This document shows positions 1-11,724 of a stretch of 64,000 nt of DNA, in pieces (positions within the stretch are counted from its first letter, which is position 1; every line of letters starts with the position of its first letter). The notes below the pieces were generated by a model. It did not search any database. It saw only the letters and a program-made list of their open reading frames with translations, and was not told the DNA's origin. Origin of the DNA: Pelecanus crispus (taxonomy: Eukaryota > Chordata > Aves > Pelecaniformes > Pelecanidae); contig NC_134649.1 of assembly GCF_030463565.1 (NCBI RefSeq), positions 34,497,044-34,561,043 of the forward strand, in the 5' to 3' direction. Both the position numbers and the translations under genes were made by a program.

Positions 1-1400
1 CGGTTTAGGCTTTGCTGCACCCCCCCACACCGCCGAAGAAGCAACCCCAGCCCTCCCACAGCCCCTGAACCCGGCCAGCCCCCCTGGCTCATCCCTGGGG
101 ATGGGGAGCAAGGGAGGGGAAGCGGGGGTCCGGCAGCCTTGCCCTCCTGGAGGGGTGGGAGGTGGCAGGCAGGCCTGTCCCCTGAGAATGACGCTCGGCA
201 TGGGGTGATCTCCAAGTGCTGGCAAGCACCCAGCTCTCGGGTCCCCTCTCAGCGGGCCCGCAAGCTGGGGACGCCAGGCCGGGTGGGGAAAGGGGCTAGG
301 CAGGATCGAGGGAGGCACGGGGTGCTGCGCCCAGCCTTGGTGCACCCACAGGGCAGCGGGGATGCACCGCTGTCTGCCTGCAAAGGTGCCCGCTCACCTG
401 CCCCCTGAGCGGGGACCACAGCCAGCAAGCAGGACCCCACGGTGCCGCACAGCGCCCACGCCACTCCCACGCCATCCTTCCCCAGGGCTGCAGGGTGAGG
501 GGACATGTTCATGAGACATCAGAGAATGCACACAGGCTTCCCTGGGGAGCCTCAGCGCATGGGCCAGTGTCCCCCGCTCCCAAAAGCCTTGGATTTCCCC
601 CCAGCGCTGGATGGAGGGGAAGGAGCCAAGGAGCTGGCGGCTTCTGCAGCGCTCCATCGCCACCAGCCTCATCCCTTCTCCCAGCCTGGCACGGGGGCAG
701 CCTCATTAGCCCCAGCCCTCCCGCAGCCCCCTGAGGGTTGCAGTAGCTTCAACTGAGGAGGAAGGCAGGAGTATGGGGGGGTTCCAGCTCACCCCCAGCC
801 TTTTGTAACAGAGCAGCTCCATGACCCCCTCGACTGGGACAAAACCACCTCAACTGGCTGAGCAGGCCCTTGGCTGGCCCATGGCCCCTAGTTTCCCAAG
901 GGAAGACGATAGGGGCGGGCGGCACAGCGTGGCTCTGGGACAGATCCAGCACCCCAGGGTGCTGGAGACCAGCGCAGAGCAGGGTAAGAGCAAGGAGGAG
1001 ATGCAGCCCACAGGCAGCTCTAACAGATAAGCTGAGGCTGCCTGCCTGGACCTGCATGCTGCCTGCTCAGACCCAAGGGTTTTGGGTCTGAGCGGCACCA
1101 CAGCAGGAGCTGATGGGAGGGAGGGAGCAGGACGAATCCCAGCGCCGCTGGCCACTCCTGCTCCCCCCTGCATCCTGAGGCCAATCTGGAGTGGAGGTTC
1201 CTGAGGAGCAGCTCCACAGCCTGCCCGGGCAAGATCCTGCCTGCAGTGCCGTCCTCCAGCCCAACAAGCTCAGGGGAGCAGGGAGGGTTCCAGCAGACTC
1301 CACCACACTGAGGAACTCCACAGTGCCTGGGCTCCCCAATACCCCACGGGCAGCACCACGGACAGACGGACAGACTCCACCCAGTCCTGGCTGTGCTTAC
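1..1400. other. Non-coding flank downstream of ACY1
   Basis: GC-rich sequence with no open frame that resembles a known protein and no RNA gene that I can see. In human the neighbour on this side of ACY1 is RPL29, then DUSP7; no exon of either was recognised here. The small open frames on both strands look like chance frames in GC-rich DNA. Confidence 0.5.
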
Positions 1401-1408
1401 CAAGGACA

Positions 1409-1414
1409 TTTATT
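1409..1414 (-). promoter_or_regulatory. ACY1: ACY1 poly(A) signal
   Basis: TTTATT on the + strand reads AATAAA on the - strand, about 225 bp downstream of the ACY1 stop codon. This gives a short 3' UTR of roughly 240 bases. It is the first canonical signal after the stop. Confidence 0.75.
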
Positions 1415-1636
1415 GACTTGCACAGGGTGGCTGGGACCCAGATTTTGAGGGCACAGCCAGGACACGCAGCACAGGCATCACCATCGGGCCAGCCTTAAGC
1501 ACAGCCAACATGGCATGACGCCAGCTGGGTCCCTGGCACACTGGGAGGCATTTGCTGTGCCCACCCCCTGCCCCCTTTTTAAAGCCTTGCATCCCACTGC
1601 TTGGCACCCTCCCATCCCTGACCCTTGCTGGGGCAC

Positions 1637-4600
1637 TCAGCCCTCGGCAGGCAGCGGGGGCACCGATGCCAGGGCAGGCAGGAGGTGGGCGTAGATGTCG
1701 ATGCCCCGCAGGAAGACTTGCTCGTTGAGGAACTCGTTGTGGTCGTGGAGCAGCACCGGAGTGCGGTTCATGGGCGAGAAGCCGATAGCAGGGTGTCCTG
1801 CCTGGAGATGGGGGGGTACGGGGTGAGGCCAGGGCTGGGACAGGCACTGCGTGCCCCCCTCCACCCAGGCATGGCTCCTGCTTGGGGCTGCAGGTCTCAC
1901 CCCGGGTGGGGGATCCATGGGGGGGCTGGCATTGCACTCACCGCTCGGATGTAGCGGCTGTCGGTGGCAGCTGGGAAGATCTCAAGCTTGAGCTGCAGCT
2001 TCCTGCCAAGCAAGACCCTGCGTCAGCATGAGCATGAGGGCAGCTGGGTCCCCTTTTCCCCCCACCACCCTGCAGGAAAAGACACCACGCCAGGAAGGTC
2101 CCTGAGCCCTGCAGGACATTCAGTCCCATCCCTTTTGGGGGGCACAGGGAGATGCCGTTGCATGGCATGGCATAGAGCATCTCCTCCCAACCCCTGCCAT
2201 GACCCCAGAGACCCCCAGGGACCCGCCGGCTCCCACCAGAGGATGTCCCTGCCAGGGTCCCACCCATCCTGGGAACATTACTCACATGTCCCTGCAGACC
2301 CCACTGAAGGCCTTCCACCACGGGTCTGACTCCTCGGTGGAGGTGATGTGTTGGTCCATGCATTTCTGACAGAGGGAGAAGGCAGGTGAGGGGCAGGGGG
2401 GTGGGCACGTGGCAGGGGAGGGACGGGCACGATGCACCCGGGTGGCTGAGACCCCTCACCTGGTGAAACTCATAGGTGACACCATCCCCAGCACCCCGGC
2501 ACCATGCAGCCACCTGCTCCTCAAAGGCCTGAGGCAGAGACCAGAGGAGGGGTGTGAGCGGGTACCCCCCAACCTGCTCCCCTCCCGGGTAGGGCCAGCA
2601 TGATGCCCACCTTCAGGTCCATAGTGGGTGGGATGCGGACATCGAAGCCGGCCGCCATCTCAGAGGGCACCACGTTGAAGGAGACGCCCCCCTCCAGCAT
2701 GGTCAGGTTAAGTGAGGTGACGTCCCCTAGGGTCAGGCTTGAGTCGGACTTGAGCCTCGGGGGACGCAAGGGAGAGTCACGCTCTGCCACCCAGGGAGAA
2801 GGGGAAGCGCTCCCCCACCCCGCTGCCACCCCCAAATGGGGAAACTGAGGCACAGGGCGGCAGCGCCGGATCAGAGCCTGGCTTGGGATCCCAAGGACCC
2901 CCTCCGCGGACCAAACTGAAGCCACTGCCATCCCGCTGCCCGTCTCCTACCTCTGCTTCTCACTCTCCCTGAAGGCCAGGAAGGAGTTGATGACTTTTTG
3001 CTGGGGAGGGAAGGGCAGGAGGATGAGGACCAGCGCTGCGGGCAGGCGCCTGGCAAGCCTAGGGCAGGCGGGGGGTTGTGCAGGGTATCACCCCCTCTCT
3101 TACCATCTTCTCAGCCGCCGTGTTGCTGATGAAGCGGGACCCGTGCCCGGGGCTGCCCACGCACTTCACCTTTATCCCTGCAGCAACGGGGGGAGAGGGA
3201 GGCATTGAGCAGAAAGCCCAGCGCAGCACTGGTGCCCCAGCGCCTGGCAGAGCCAGGGACAGGGTGGTGGGCATGCAGTTACTCACACCACGGGCTCTTC
3301 TCGCCGTAAAAGACACTGAAGGTGTCGGATGGGCTGGCCAGGCCTGCAGTGGGCACAAACGGGGGGTCAGCAGGGCACAAGGGTGCCATGATTTGCTCTG
3401 CTCTGTTCTGACCTGGCAGCACCTCCCCTTCAGGCTGGCACTGTGTGGGTCATTGGCCAGGGGAAGGAGACCCTGAGTGGGTCCCTGGAAGCCGTGCCGG
3501 GTGCTGGTGCCTGGGGAATGATGCCAACAGGCAGAGGGGTGCGTGCCAAGAGGACACATGTCCCCATGCCAGCCCCACCACCACTCACCCTCGTCCAGGG
3601 CAAAGCCCACGTTGAGCGCTCTGAACTCGGGGCGCTGCACGAACATCTCCATGCCCTTGTGTCCGCCCATCTCCTCATCTGCAGGGGAGAGCCTGGCATG
3701 GAGGAAGGAACCGGGGTGTCCCCTGGCCCACCCTCCCCGCTCCTCCTTCCATGCCAGCCTGGATGCCACCGGCGCACTTGATGTCCTTGGACCCGGAAAC
3801 CCCTCCAGCCCCAATCTAGTGGAGCTCAAAATCCAGAGAGGCTGGCAGGGGGGTGCCCAGCTGCCACACCACAGGGAACTCCACAGCATCACCCAGCTGC
3901 TAGCCCCTCCTGTCCCCCCAAGAGTGGACACCCTGGGGACTCACCAGGCACAAAGGTGAGGTGGATGGTGCGGGCAAAACACTTTCCCTCCGCCTTCAGC
4001 CTCCTGATGGCCTCAAGGTACCTGTGGGGAGAAAGCGGTACCTGGGCATCATGGAGGAGAGGGGCTGAGCCACTCCAACGGGGGTCAAGTGGTGGCACCC
4101 ACAGCCCCAGGGACCCTGGGGATGGTAGCATCCCATCCTGCATCACTCAGAGGCACCCTCATGCCGTGCCCACTCCCCACAGCAGGCACAGAGCCCTCCA
4201 CTCACTGGATGGAGACACACTTCATGTCCTGGGCACCCCGGGCATAGATGTTGCCTTGCGAGTCCTTAACAGCCTCGAAGGGTGGGTAGGTCCAGTGGTC
4301 CTGCAGGAAACAGCGGCAGTGGTGGCAGAGGGGCACAGCAAGCACCAGCTCCCATTTGCCTGCCACCCCTAGTCCTCCCCACTGTGCCCATCCCACCCCT
4401 AGCCCTGTCCCAGCACCTCGAAGACAGGCACGACGTCGGTGTGGGAGTTGAGGAGGATGGAGCGCAGGCGGGGGTTTGTGCCCTGCCAGGTAAGGATCAG
4501 CACCACATGGCTCTGGCACACCTGTGAAGCAAGGGCAGGATGTCACTGGGGTCCAGGCTGGGGACAGAGGGGCTGGGACAGGCAGGCTGGAGCTGAAAAG

Positions 4601-5897
4601 CATCAGTCTGGGAAAATTTTGATGCCACCCAGCAGGTCACCCCTTTCTCTGCTGGGAGAGGGCAGGCAGCAGGAGCAGGCATGCCTGCACCTCCCCACAG
4701 CCAGACAGAGCCCAGCCACAGGCATGAGACCTGGCTGCAATTCAGATGGAGGAGGGGAGAAGATCCCAGCGTCTTCCCCTGGTGCCCAGGAGTCCCCTGG
4801 GAGAGCTGGTGCCCAGCAGGATGGACGTCCCCAGGTAACGTGACCCTGCCAGGTCCCCAGCTAATCATAGCACAGGCGGCCGCAAAGGTCAGCAGGGACC
4901 AGCCCAAATACAGGCTTAAGGAAGGCCTCAGGTCAGCAGAGGATTACAGGCAGAGGGGATTCACTCCTGCCCAGCTCTGGGGTGTCAGGCAGGGGAACAG
5001 CCTGGTCACTAAGGACCAGGGCATGGCTGGCTGGCTGGCTGGCTGAATGGATGGACTGGGAGCTGCTCCTCGCCTCACTCACCTCCACTTTCTGGCAGGC
5101 CAAGCCCAGGTCGGTGCCAACACGCTCCAGAAACCGGACGGCTGCATCTGGGGAGGAACAGGGATGCCCGGTGTTATGTCGGGATCTCCCTCCCCTCTCA
5201 CTGCAACCCCCCAGGCACCAAAAGGCTCTCCAGGGTTCCCAGGCCAAGGAAAGAGGCGACCAGAGAAGGCAGGTGATGGAGGTCCTGAGCATGAAAGGTG
5301 GCCAGGAGTGGGGACAGGAGCAGCTTGTCACCGTCCCTTTGGGGCAAGGACTAGAGGAACATAAAAATTGAAAGGAGCAAGTTCAGGGTGGATGGTCCTC
5401 CGCAGGAGTTTTGGGAGTTCCTCACCAATAAAAAAAAAAATCTTGATGTATTTTAGTGGGAGCGTGGAAACATTACCAGAAGGAGGTCTAATTGGAGTTA
5501 TCACAAGCATCCGTCCCAGAGCTAGGGCAGCATGGGAAGGGGGCCCTGGGGCACAGGGCTGCAGGAAGCAAACGGCAACTCTGGGTGCACTCAATATGTC
5601 CCTGCCCCAACCAAAGACGCCAGCAGAGATAAGGCACAAATGCATCCGCTTCTGAACACTACGATCAAAAAAGCCCTGGCCGAGGACTTGGGCACCCAGG
5701 GCCAAAGACCGGAGCTGCAAGGTACAGGAGAAGGAGCCACGTTGCCGGATCCCCACACAGCTCCTGGTCCCTTCCCCCCAATCCTCACCATAGTCAGGTT
5801 TGGGGTAGACAGTGTCGATCCTCAGGTACTCCCGGAAAAGTGTAACCGAGGGGTCCTCCGAGGCCCCCATGCTCTTCCCGGGCTTCCCGGGTGCCAT
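1637..5897 (-). CDS. ACY1: Aminoacylase-1 (N-acyl-L-amino-acid amidohydrolase), 14 coding exons
   Basis: Zinc-dependent cytosolic enzyme of the M20 metallopeptidase family that removes acetyl groups from N-acetyl amino acids. Coding exons on the - strand: 5789-5897, 5083-5147, 4417-4521, 4206-4300, 3945-4021, 3589-3678, 3287-3343, 3104-3177, 2951-3000, 2611-2755, 2460-2528, 2286-2365, 1942-2002, 1637-1801. They join in frame with GT/AG borders into 413 residues (human 408). Visible family motifs: [10 protein letters not shown] (metal ligand His85 and the Asp at 87), RGAQDMK (Asp118), VPDEEMGG (catalytic and metal-binding Glu pair), FALDEG, and LLHDHNE near the C-terminus (last His ligand). 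Start chosen at 5897, just after a splice acceptor at 5922-5923; an in-frame ATG ten codons further in is an alternative. A non-coding first exon probably lies in the CpG block near 7.1 kb. All key residues are present and I see no break. Confidence 0.95.
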
Positions 5898-6419
5898 GTC
5901 AGGGACTGGGGCTGCAAAGCTCTGGGGAAAGAGCAGGGAGATGGTTAATCACCCACTGGCCCCTCCAAAGTCCGCCAGCAAGCTCAGTCGTCACAGAAAC
6001 CAAAGCGGGACAGGGCAAAGGTCTCCCTGGTGCGAGTCCTGGGACGCCGCCACTATGGAAGAAGTCCCCCTGACTTGAGTATGGGGGCAGGATGGGGGGT
6101 ACCCCCCCCATCCTTTCATCACCACCCCCCCCCAAAGCACATGTTCCTGCCCCAAATGTGGTGCCAGGGCAAGCTGTGATGCCCAGGCATGGGGCAAGGG
6201 GTGAGCCGTGGGGTAGGGGGCTAGTAGGGAGGAAAGGGGAGCAACAAGGTGGGGAAGGGGGTTATGGGGGAAAGAAGGGTGTATGGGGCAGGGGCACGCG
6301 GTGGTCAGGGTTAGCCAGTGATGTGAGGGAGTGCAGGCAGGGAAGGCAGGATGCTGGTGTAAGGAGGTGCAGGTGAGGAAAGGGGGGCTGGCCAGGGGAA
6401 GCAGGACAATGTGGGATGC

Positions 6420-7000
6420 TTAGGGGCACATGGGGGGGCAGCAGGAGGGGTGAAGTGTAACAGCTGGGGGGTATGGGAGTACAGGGTGCAGTGAGGCTAT
6501 GAGAGACGTATGGGGGGACCGTAGTTAAGGGTGCAAGGTGGTGCAGGGGTTCTGTGGCTAGGGGCGCAAAGGGGCACAGGTGGGGTATAGGGGTACCATG
6601 ACTGGGGTGCAGGGAGGCGGAATAGTGGGGTGCAGGGGTACTGCAGTTGGGGTGCAGAGGGGGTGCAGGGGCACCATGGTTAGGGTTGTGGGCAGTGCAG
6701 GGTACCATGGGTAGGGGTGCAGGGGTACTGTGGTTAAGGGTGCAGGGGGAGGAAGGGGAGGGACAGGATACCGTGGTTAGAGGTGCAGGGGGGTGCAAGG
6801 TACTGTAGTTAGGGGTGCGGGGGGGTGCGGTGGTAGCATTATTGGGGTGCAGGGGTAGCACGAGCAGGAGGACAGAGGGGTGCAGGGCACCATGGCTGGG
6901 GGTGCAGGGTACCGAGGTTAGGGGTGCAGGGGGTACGGGGGGGTGCAAGGATAACGTGGTTAGGCGTGCGAGGGGGGTGGAGGGTACCGCGGCGAGGGGC
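6420..7000. repeat. G-rich minisatellite in ACY1 intron 1
   Basis: Imperfect tandem copies of a unit of about 25-30 bases built from GGGGTGCAGGG, GTACCATGG and GTTAGGGGTGC run for almost 600 bp. Copies differ by small substitutions and length changes. The + strand carries many runs of three or more G, so it could form G-quadruplexes. It sits between the ACY1 coding exons and the presumed first exon and promoter. Confidence 0.8.
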
Positions 7001-7019
7001 GCAGGCTTAGGGGGGGCGA

Positions 7020-7325
7020 AGGCACCGTGGCAGCCCCCCGCGGGCTGCCGGGCGCTGCTGGCCCGCCCCTGCTCCCCGGACCCCCGCCCGCCCCGGCCCT
7101 ACCTCCGCGCTGCTGCCGCCGGCACCTGCCCGCTCCGGCCCGGCCCCGCTCCGGCCGCTCGGCCCCGCTCCGCCCCGCCCCGCTCCGCCCCGCAGCCGGC
7201 AGCGGGCAGGAAGCGGGCAGGGGGCGGGCAGGAGGCGGGCAGGGGCGCAGGGTGGACCGGGGGCAGGGGGTGGGCCGGGCACCCTCCCGCCCCGGGCACC
7301 CTCCCGCCCCGCACTAGAGGCAGAG
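7020..7325 (-). promoter_or_regulatory. ACY1: CpG-rich promoter and probable non-coding first exon of ACY1
   Basis: Very GC- and CpG-rich block with repeated CCCCGCCCC/CCGCCCC Sp1-like boxes. On the - strand a good donor (GCGGAG then GTAGGG, intron starting at 7102) would join to the acceptor in front of the first coding exon at 5921. The donor and CpG content are seen; the transcription start is inferred. The end of ABHD14A lies only a few hundred bases upstream. Confidence 0.6.
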
Positions 7326-7393
7326 AGATGGGGCTGGAGCCCGCGGAGCCCCGCGGCGCTTGGGGACAGACGCAGAAAGCAGAGCAGCATCAG

Positions 7394-7399
7394 TTTATT
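7394..7399 (-). promoter_or_regulatory. ABHD14A: ABHD14A poly(A) signal
   Basis: TTTATT on the + strand gives AATAAA on the - strand, 178 bp beyond the ABHD14A stop codon. It lies roughly 70 bp before the CpG block of ACY1, so the two genes are packed tail to head. Confidence 0.7.
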
Positions 7400-7576
7400 G
7401 GCCTCGTGTCGGAGGACACCCTGTCCTGCCAGCAAGGGACACCCCAAGTCGTCCCCCCGCCACCTTGGGGACACCCCAAAAAGAGAACAGCACCCCTCAT
7501 GCCAGCCGCCTGTGCCTCCCAGTCCTTCAGGACGCTCCATCCTTCGTCCTCCGCTCGGCAGGACACGAGGCAGCGC

Positions 7577-9138
7577 TCACTTCAGCTGGCTCAGGAAGCC
7601 CAGCAGGGCCCGGTGGAAGTCCTCCGGCTTGTCCAGGTAGCAGGCATGGCCAGCGTCAGGTACCACGGCCACATGGTGCCTGGGGAGGTGCCGGAGACTC
7701 TGCAGGGCCTGGGGACCCAGGCTTGTGTCACGGTCACCGTACAGGATCAGGGTGGGCGTCTTGGTAAGGGGAGAAAGAAAACCAGAGTGGTTGTCAGAAG
7801 GGGAAATGGCCACCACGCTTCCCCTGGGCTGTGCCCACCTCCATCACCATGGGGGCTGCAAAGCTGAGGGGAGGCAGGTGCCAGCCCCCCCATGAGCCTG
7901 TGGGGGCACAGGTCCCCCTCCCTCACCCCAAAACACAGCCACCCTCCATGCCACCCTACAGCCAGCTGACCCACAAGGCTCACCAGTGTCCAGAGACCCC
8001 CCAGGAGCCCAACAGCCCGCCTCACCTGGACCCGCTGGTACTGCTCAGCAGCGTAGTCCTTGGTGCCCACAGGTGCAATGGGCACGAAGCCGGCCAGCTG
8101 GTCCCCCCGCGCCAGGAGAAAGGGCAGGGCAAAGCGGCCACTCATGGAGGGGCTGATGAGAACGGGCCTCCGCATGCCCAGCTCCTGGAGGACATGGTCC
8201 AGGAAAGCCACCCGGCCCTGTGCCGTGGCCACCATCTCCACTGGGGGCGAATCCCCATAGCCTGGCATTGGGCAGAGGGCACAGGGTGGGCACAGGGCAG
8301 GGCGATTGTGCAGCCTGCCATGGTCTCTGCCCCCAAGGCTCAGCTGGCTTGGCAAAAAATGGGCACCCTATCAAGCCCTGGCAGTTGTAAAGCCACAGCC
8401 ACATGCCAGCTGGACCGAGCCAACCCCAGCCAAAGGGTCTGCGTGGCCATGGAGGTTAATGCCCCGGGGCAAAGCCAAGTCCCAGGCACACCGCCCCAGG
8501 GACCACCGCTAGCTGCCCAAAGAGGTCCAAAGCCCTCCCTAAAGAGGTCCAGAGCCCAGCGGTGGCTGAGGTGAGGGACTGGAGCTGCTCAGAGGGATCA
8601 ACTTAAGCACAGTGCCATGGTCCTACCGGGCAGATCTATTGCGACCGCACGGTAGCCTTCTCCGGCGAGCAGTGCCAGTGTGCCCAAGGCCTCCCACGTC
8701 TTGGAGGTGAACGCCCGGCCATGCAGGAACAGGACATCGGGCCTGTGGTGGGGAAGACAGGCGGGAAGGTGTTCAGGGAAGATGCCATACCTACAGGTGT
8801 CCAGCAGCCATGACAGCTGGTGGACACCAATGCCCAGGGCCTGTCACCCCCCCACCTTCCTCCGCCACAGGAGCCCGCGGGCCGACCCACCTCCCAGGGC
8901 TGGTGGTGCCACTGGCCTGAGGCCCTGCGGAAACCTCCCTGTAGAAGACAGGGGGGTCTCCCACAGCCATCCCCATTCGCGCAGTGGCGTTGGCCGCCCA
9001 CCGGCCCCGCTTCCCCTTGTCAGGTCGGGTGCCCGCCAAGGGCTGCTCGTGCTGGGCGGCTGGGAGCAGGAGGTAGAGGGCGAGGGTGAGGAGCGCCCCG
9101 AGGAGCAGGAGCCCCAGGCGGCTGCGGGCAGGCGGCAT
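7577..9138 (-). CDS. ABHD14A: Alpha/beta-hydrolase domain protein 14A, 4 coding exons
   Basis: Predicted type II membrane-anchored alpha/beta hydrolase. Coding exons on the - strand: 8891-9138, 8627-8742, 8026-8261, 7577-7759, in frame, 260 residues. The N-terminus has a hydrophobic anchor, about residues 6-25 (RLGLLLLGALLTLALYLLL), then an NATA glycosylation sequon. The fold starts with FYREV and DVLFLHGRAFTSKTW; the nucleophile motif is SPSMSG; LILYGDRD carries the acid and GHACYLDKP the catalytic His. Start taken at 9138 (MPPARSR) because it places the anchor close to the N-terminus as in mammals; an in-frame ATG at 9189 would add 17 residues. It lies head to head with its paralogue ABHD14B, as in human. 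Human ABHD14A-ACY1 read-through transcripts are known, and the same order and orientation hold here. The natural substrate is not established. Confidence 0.93.
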
Positions 9139-9149
9139 CTCCACTCCTC

Positions 9150-10093
9150 CTGGAGAAGGAAAATGGCGGCGAGGGGCTGGAAACCCCAAACCCCACCGCT
9201 GCGGAGGGGGGTAGGCCCCAGACCACGGCGCTCTCCTCAGCTCCGGCGCGGCCTGCGCCCCCCGCGCCCGGCGCTGGCAACCCCGCTCGGCCCCGGCCTC
9301 CCGAACTCCCGCCGGCTCCGGCCGCTGGCCCCGCCGCCCCTCAGCTCCAGCCGGGACATGCGGCCCCCCCGGCCCCGGCCCCGGCCCCGGCCCCGGCCCT
9401 CACGGCGCCGCGCCCGCGGCCCCAGGCTCCGCCTGGCGGGAGGCCGCGGCGCTGCAGGCCCCGAGGGCTGTCAGCCGGGGCCTGCCCACCGCACCGACCC
9501 CCCGGCAGGGCTCCACCGGGCCGGGGCCGAGGTCTCGGGAGAGAACGGCCGCTGCCAGGAGAAGAGCCCCGGCTCGGCTGGGGCTCGGCGGAGCTCGGCT
9601 GGTGCTCGGCGGCGCTCGGCTGGGGCTCGGCGGCGCTCGGCTGGGGCTCGGCGGCGCTCGGCTGGGGCTCGGCTGGCTCGGCTAGGGTTCGGCAGAGCTC
9701 GGTCGGGCTCTCGGCTAGGGCTCGACAGGACTCGGCTAGGACTCGGCTCGGCTCGGTAGGACCTCGGCGCCGCTCGGTTCGGCTCGGCTCGACAAGAGCT
9801 CGGCTAGGGTTCGGCTCGACTCGGCTCGGCTAGCGCTCGGTGGGTCTCGGCAGAGCTCGGCTGCGCTCGGCTGCGCTCGGCTCGGCTCGGCGGAGCTCGG
9901 CTCGGCGGGGCGGCGGCCGTTCCCAGGGCCGCCCCGGGCCCTGCGCTTGGTGAGGCGGTGCTGCCGCTCCCCCCCCGCACCTCCCCGCCCCACCGGCCTT
10001 TGGACCCGGGCCGCGGCACCCCCAGCCCCGTGGCGCGGCGGAGAGCGGGAGGCGAGCGGCGGCCGGCGGCCGGCACTGAGGGCAGAGGAGCAG
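9150..10093. promoter_or_regulatory. Bidirectional CpG promoter of ABHD14A and ABHD14B
   Basis: The two start codons diverge and are separated by about 1.3 kb of strongly CpG-rich DNA. A donor at 10094-10095 (GCAG then GTAAGG) marks a probable non-coding first exon of ABHD14B that ends at 10093 and joins the acceptor at 10421-10422. The ABHD14A side has coding sequence starting at 9138. No TATA box is obvious, as expected for a CpG promoter. The exact transcription starts are not visible from sequence. Confidence 0.65.
9575..9910. repeat. GCTCGGCT minisatellite inside the ABHD14A/B promoter
   Basis: More than 300 bp of tandemly varied CTCGGCT, GGGGCTCGG and CGGCGCTCGG units. The first part (about 9590-9690) repeats CGGCGCTCGGCTGGGGCT nearly perfectly several times; later copies drift (AGGGTTCGG, AGAGCTCGG). 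CpG dinucleotides are kept in almost every unit. It lies in the middle of the shared promoter. Confidence 0.85.
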
Positions 10094-10424
10094 GTAAGGG
10101 CCGCCGGCCCAGCGCCGGGTGGGGAAACGGAGGCCGGGGTGGGCCTGTGAGCCTGCCTGGAATGAGCGAGCAGCCCTGTGCACCCACCCCGGGGCCGGTC
10201 CCCCGTCGGTGTCCCCCAAAAAGAGGGTGATGCCAGTGTAACCCTCACCTTACCGGTGCCAGTGCCACAGCCCGCCCTGCCTTCCTGCCACTGCCGGGCC
10301 TCGACGCCAGGACGCCGGCATCCCACCGGGGCCGACCTTTCCGCTAGGCCGCACAGGGCTGCCACGCACACCGGGCCCGTTTCCACCTCTCAACCCCCCC
10401 AACAGCTCTCCCAACCCCCCAGGC

Positions 10425-11567
10425 ATGGCCACCCCACAGCTCACCGAGAGCACCGTCACGGTGGAAGGCCAAACCCTCTTCTACCGCCAAGCCGAGCCGG
10501 CCCAGCTGCCACCAAAGCTGACGGTGCTGCTGCTGCATGGCATTCGCTTCTCCTCTGATACCTGGCTTCAGCTGCAGACGCTTGCCACGCTGGCCGAAAA
10601 CGGCTACCGAGCTGTGGCTATCGACCTGCCGGGTAAGGCACAGTGGAGAGCATGGCCCCAGAGTGAGGTGGGGGCCAGGGGGAGCTGATGGAGCTGCTTG
10701 CGTTCACGGTGCCAGGATGGCAACCCCTGCATCCTGCTGTGCCAGCTTCTCCCCGTGGCAAGGCAGCGGAGAGTGTGACAGGGCAACTTCTGTCTCCCAT
10801 GGCTCAGGGCTGGGGCGCTCAAAGGATGCCGTGGCCCCAGCACCCGTGGGCCAGCCAGCACCAGGGGCTTTCCTGAAAGCGGTTTCAGAGGCTCTGTGCC
10901 TGGGTCCGGCCGTGGTGATCAGCCCATCACTCAGCGGCATGTACTCCCTGCCCTTCCTCTTCCAGCACAACCACCTGCTCAAGGCATATGTGCCCATGGC
11001 ACCCATCTGCACTGAGAAATTCACGGCGGAGCAGTACACCCAGATCAAAGTAGGGCCTGGAGGGAGATTGAGAGAGATTGGGAAACTGGGAGGGGATGGT
11101 GAGGGGGGGACCTTGGCACCAGGGTTGGGCAGGGGAAAGACTAAACAGACCAGAAATCCTGGAGAAGGGGAACATGATGATGAAGGAATGTGACTGTAGG
11201 GTAGCAGGAGGGAAAGAGGGGACATTAGGAGACCGAGGAGTCTGAGCCTTAGTTTCCCCTTCTGGTGGGCAGGGGAGGAGGGCAAGTGTCTCCCCTCCGT
11301 ATCCTGGTCCCAGGGTGTCCCTGGCCAGGAGGAGTGGGTACCTGGGTGCCGTTGGCAGGCTCAGGGTGCATTCCCCCTCTGCAGACACCCACGCTGATCG
11401 TGTACGGGGACCAGGACGTGGAGCTGGGGCAGGCCAGCCTGAACAACCTGCGGCACCTCCCCGAGCACCGGGTGCTGGTGCTGCAGGGCGCCGGACATGC
11501 CTGCTACCTGGACAAGCCCAACGAGTGGCACCACGGACTCCTGGCCTTCCTGCAGCAGCTGGAGTGA
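10425..11567 (+). CDS. ABHD14B: Alpha/beta-hydrolase domain protein 14B (protein-lysine deacetylase), 3 coding exons
   Basis: Soluble alpha/beta hydrolase; the mammalian protein was first found as a TAFII250-binding protein and is reported to remove acetyl groups from lysines, passing them to CoA. Coding exons: 10425-10632, 10808-11049, 11385-11567, in frame, 210 residues, exactly the human length. Seen in the translation: [13 protein letters not shown] (oxyanion region), AIDLPG, the nucleophile motif [12 protein letters not shown] (Ser110 as the likely nucleophile by position with human Ser111), LIVYGDQD (acid Asp) and [11 protein letters not shown] (catalytic His). The start codon follows a splice acceptor by two bases. 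No anchor or signal peptide, in contrast to the neighbour ABHD14A. Confidence 0.95.
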
Positions 11568-11701
11568 GCGGGGCAGGCCATGTGGAGGGGCCCACAGGGC
11601 TGGGGGACGTGGCCAGCCCACCCCCCCCTCCACCTGTGCATACACCCTTGCGCCAACCCAGCTGCTCGCCTGGCATCCCCACCCAGCCTCCCTTGGGACC
11701 A

Positions 11702-11707
11702 AATAAA
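11702..11707 (+). promoter_or_regulatory. ABHD14B: ABHD14B poly(A) signal
   Basis: Canonical AATAAA 135 bp after the stop codon, giving a short 3' UTR. Confidence 0.8.
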
Positions 11708-11724
11708 ACCCCAAGCTCTGCCAC

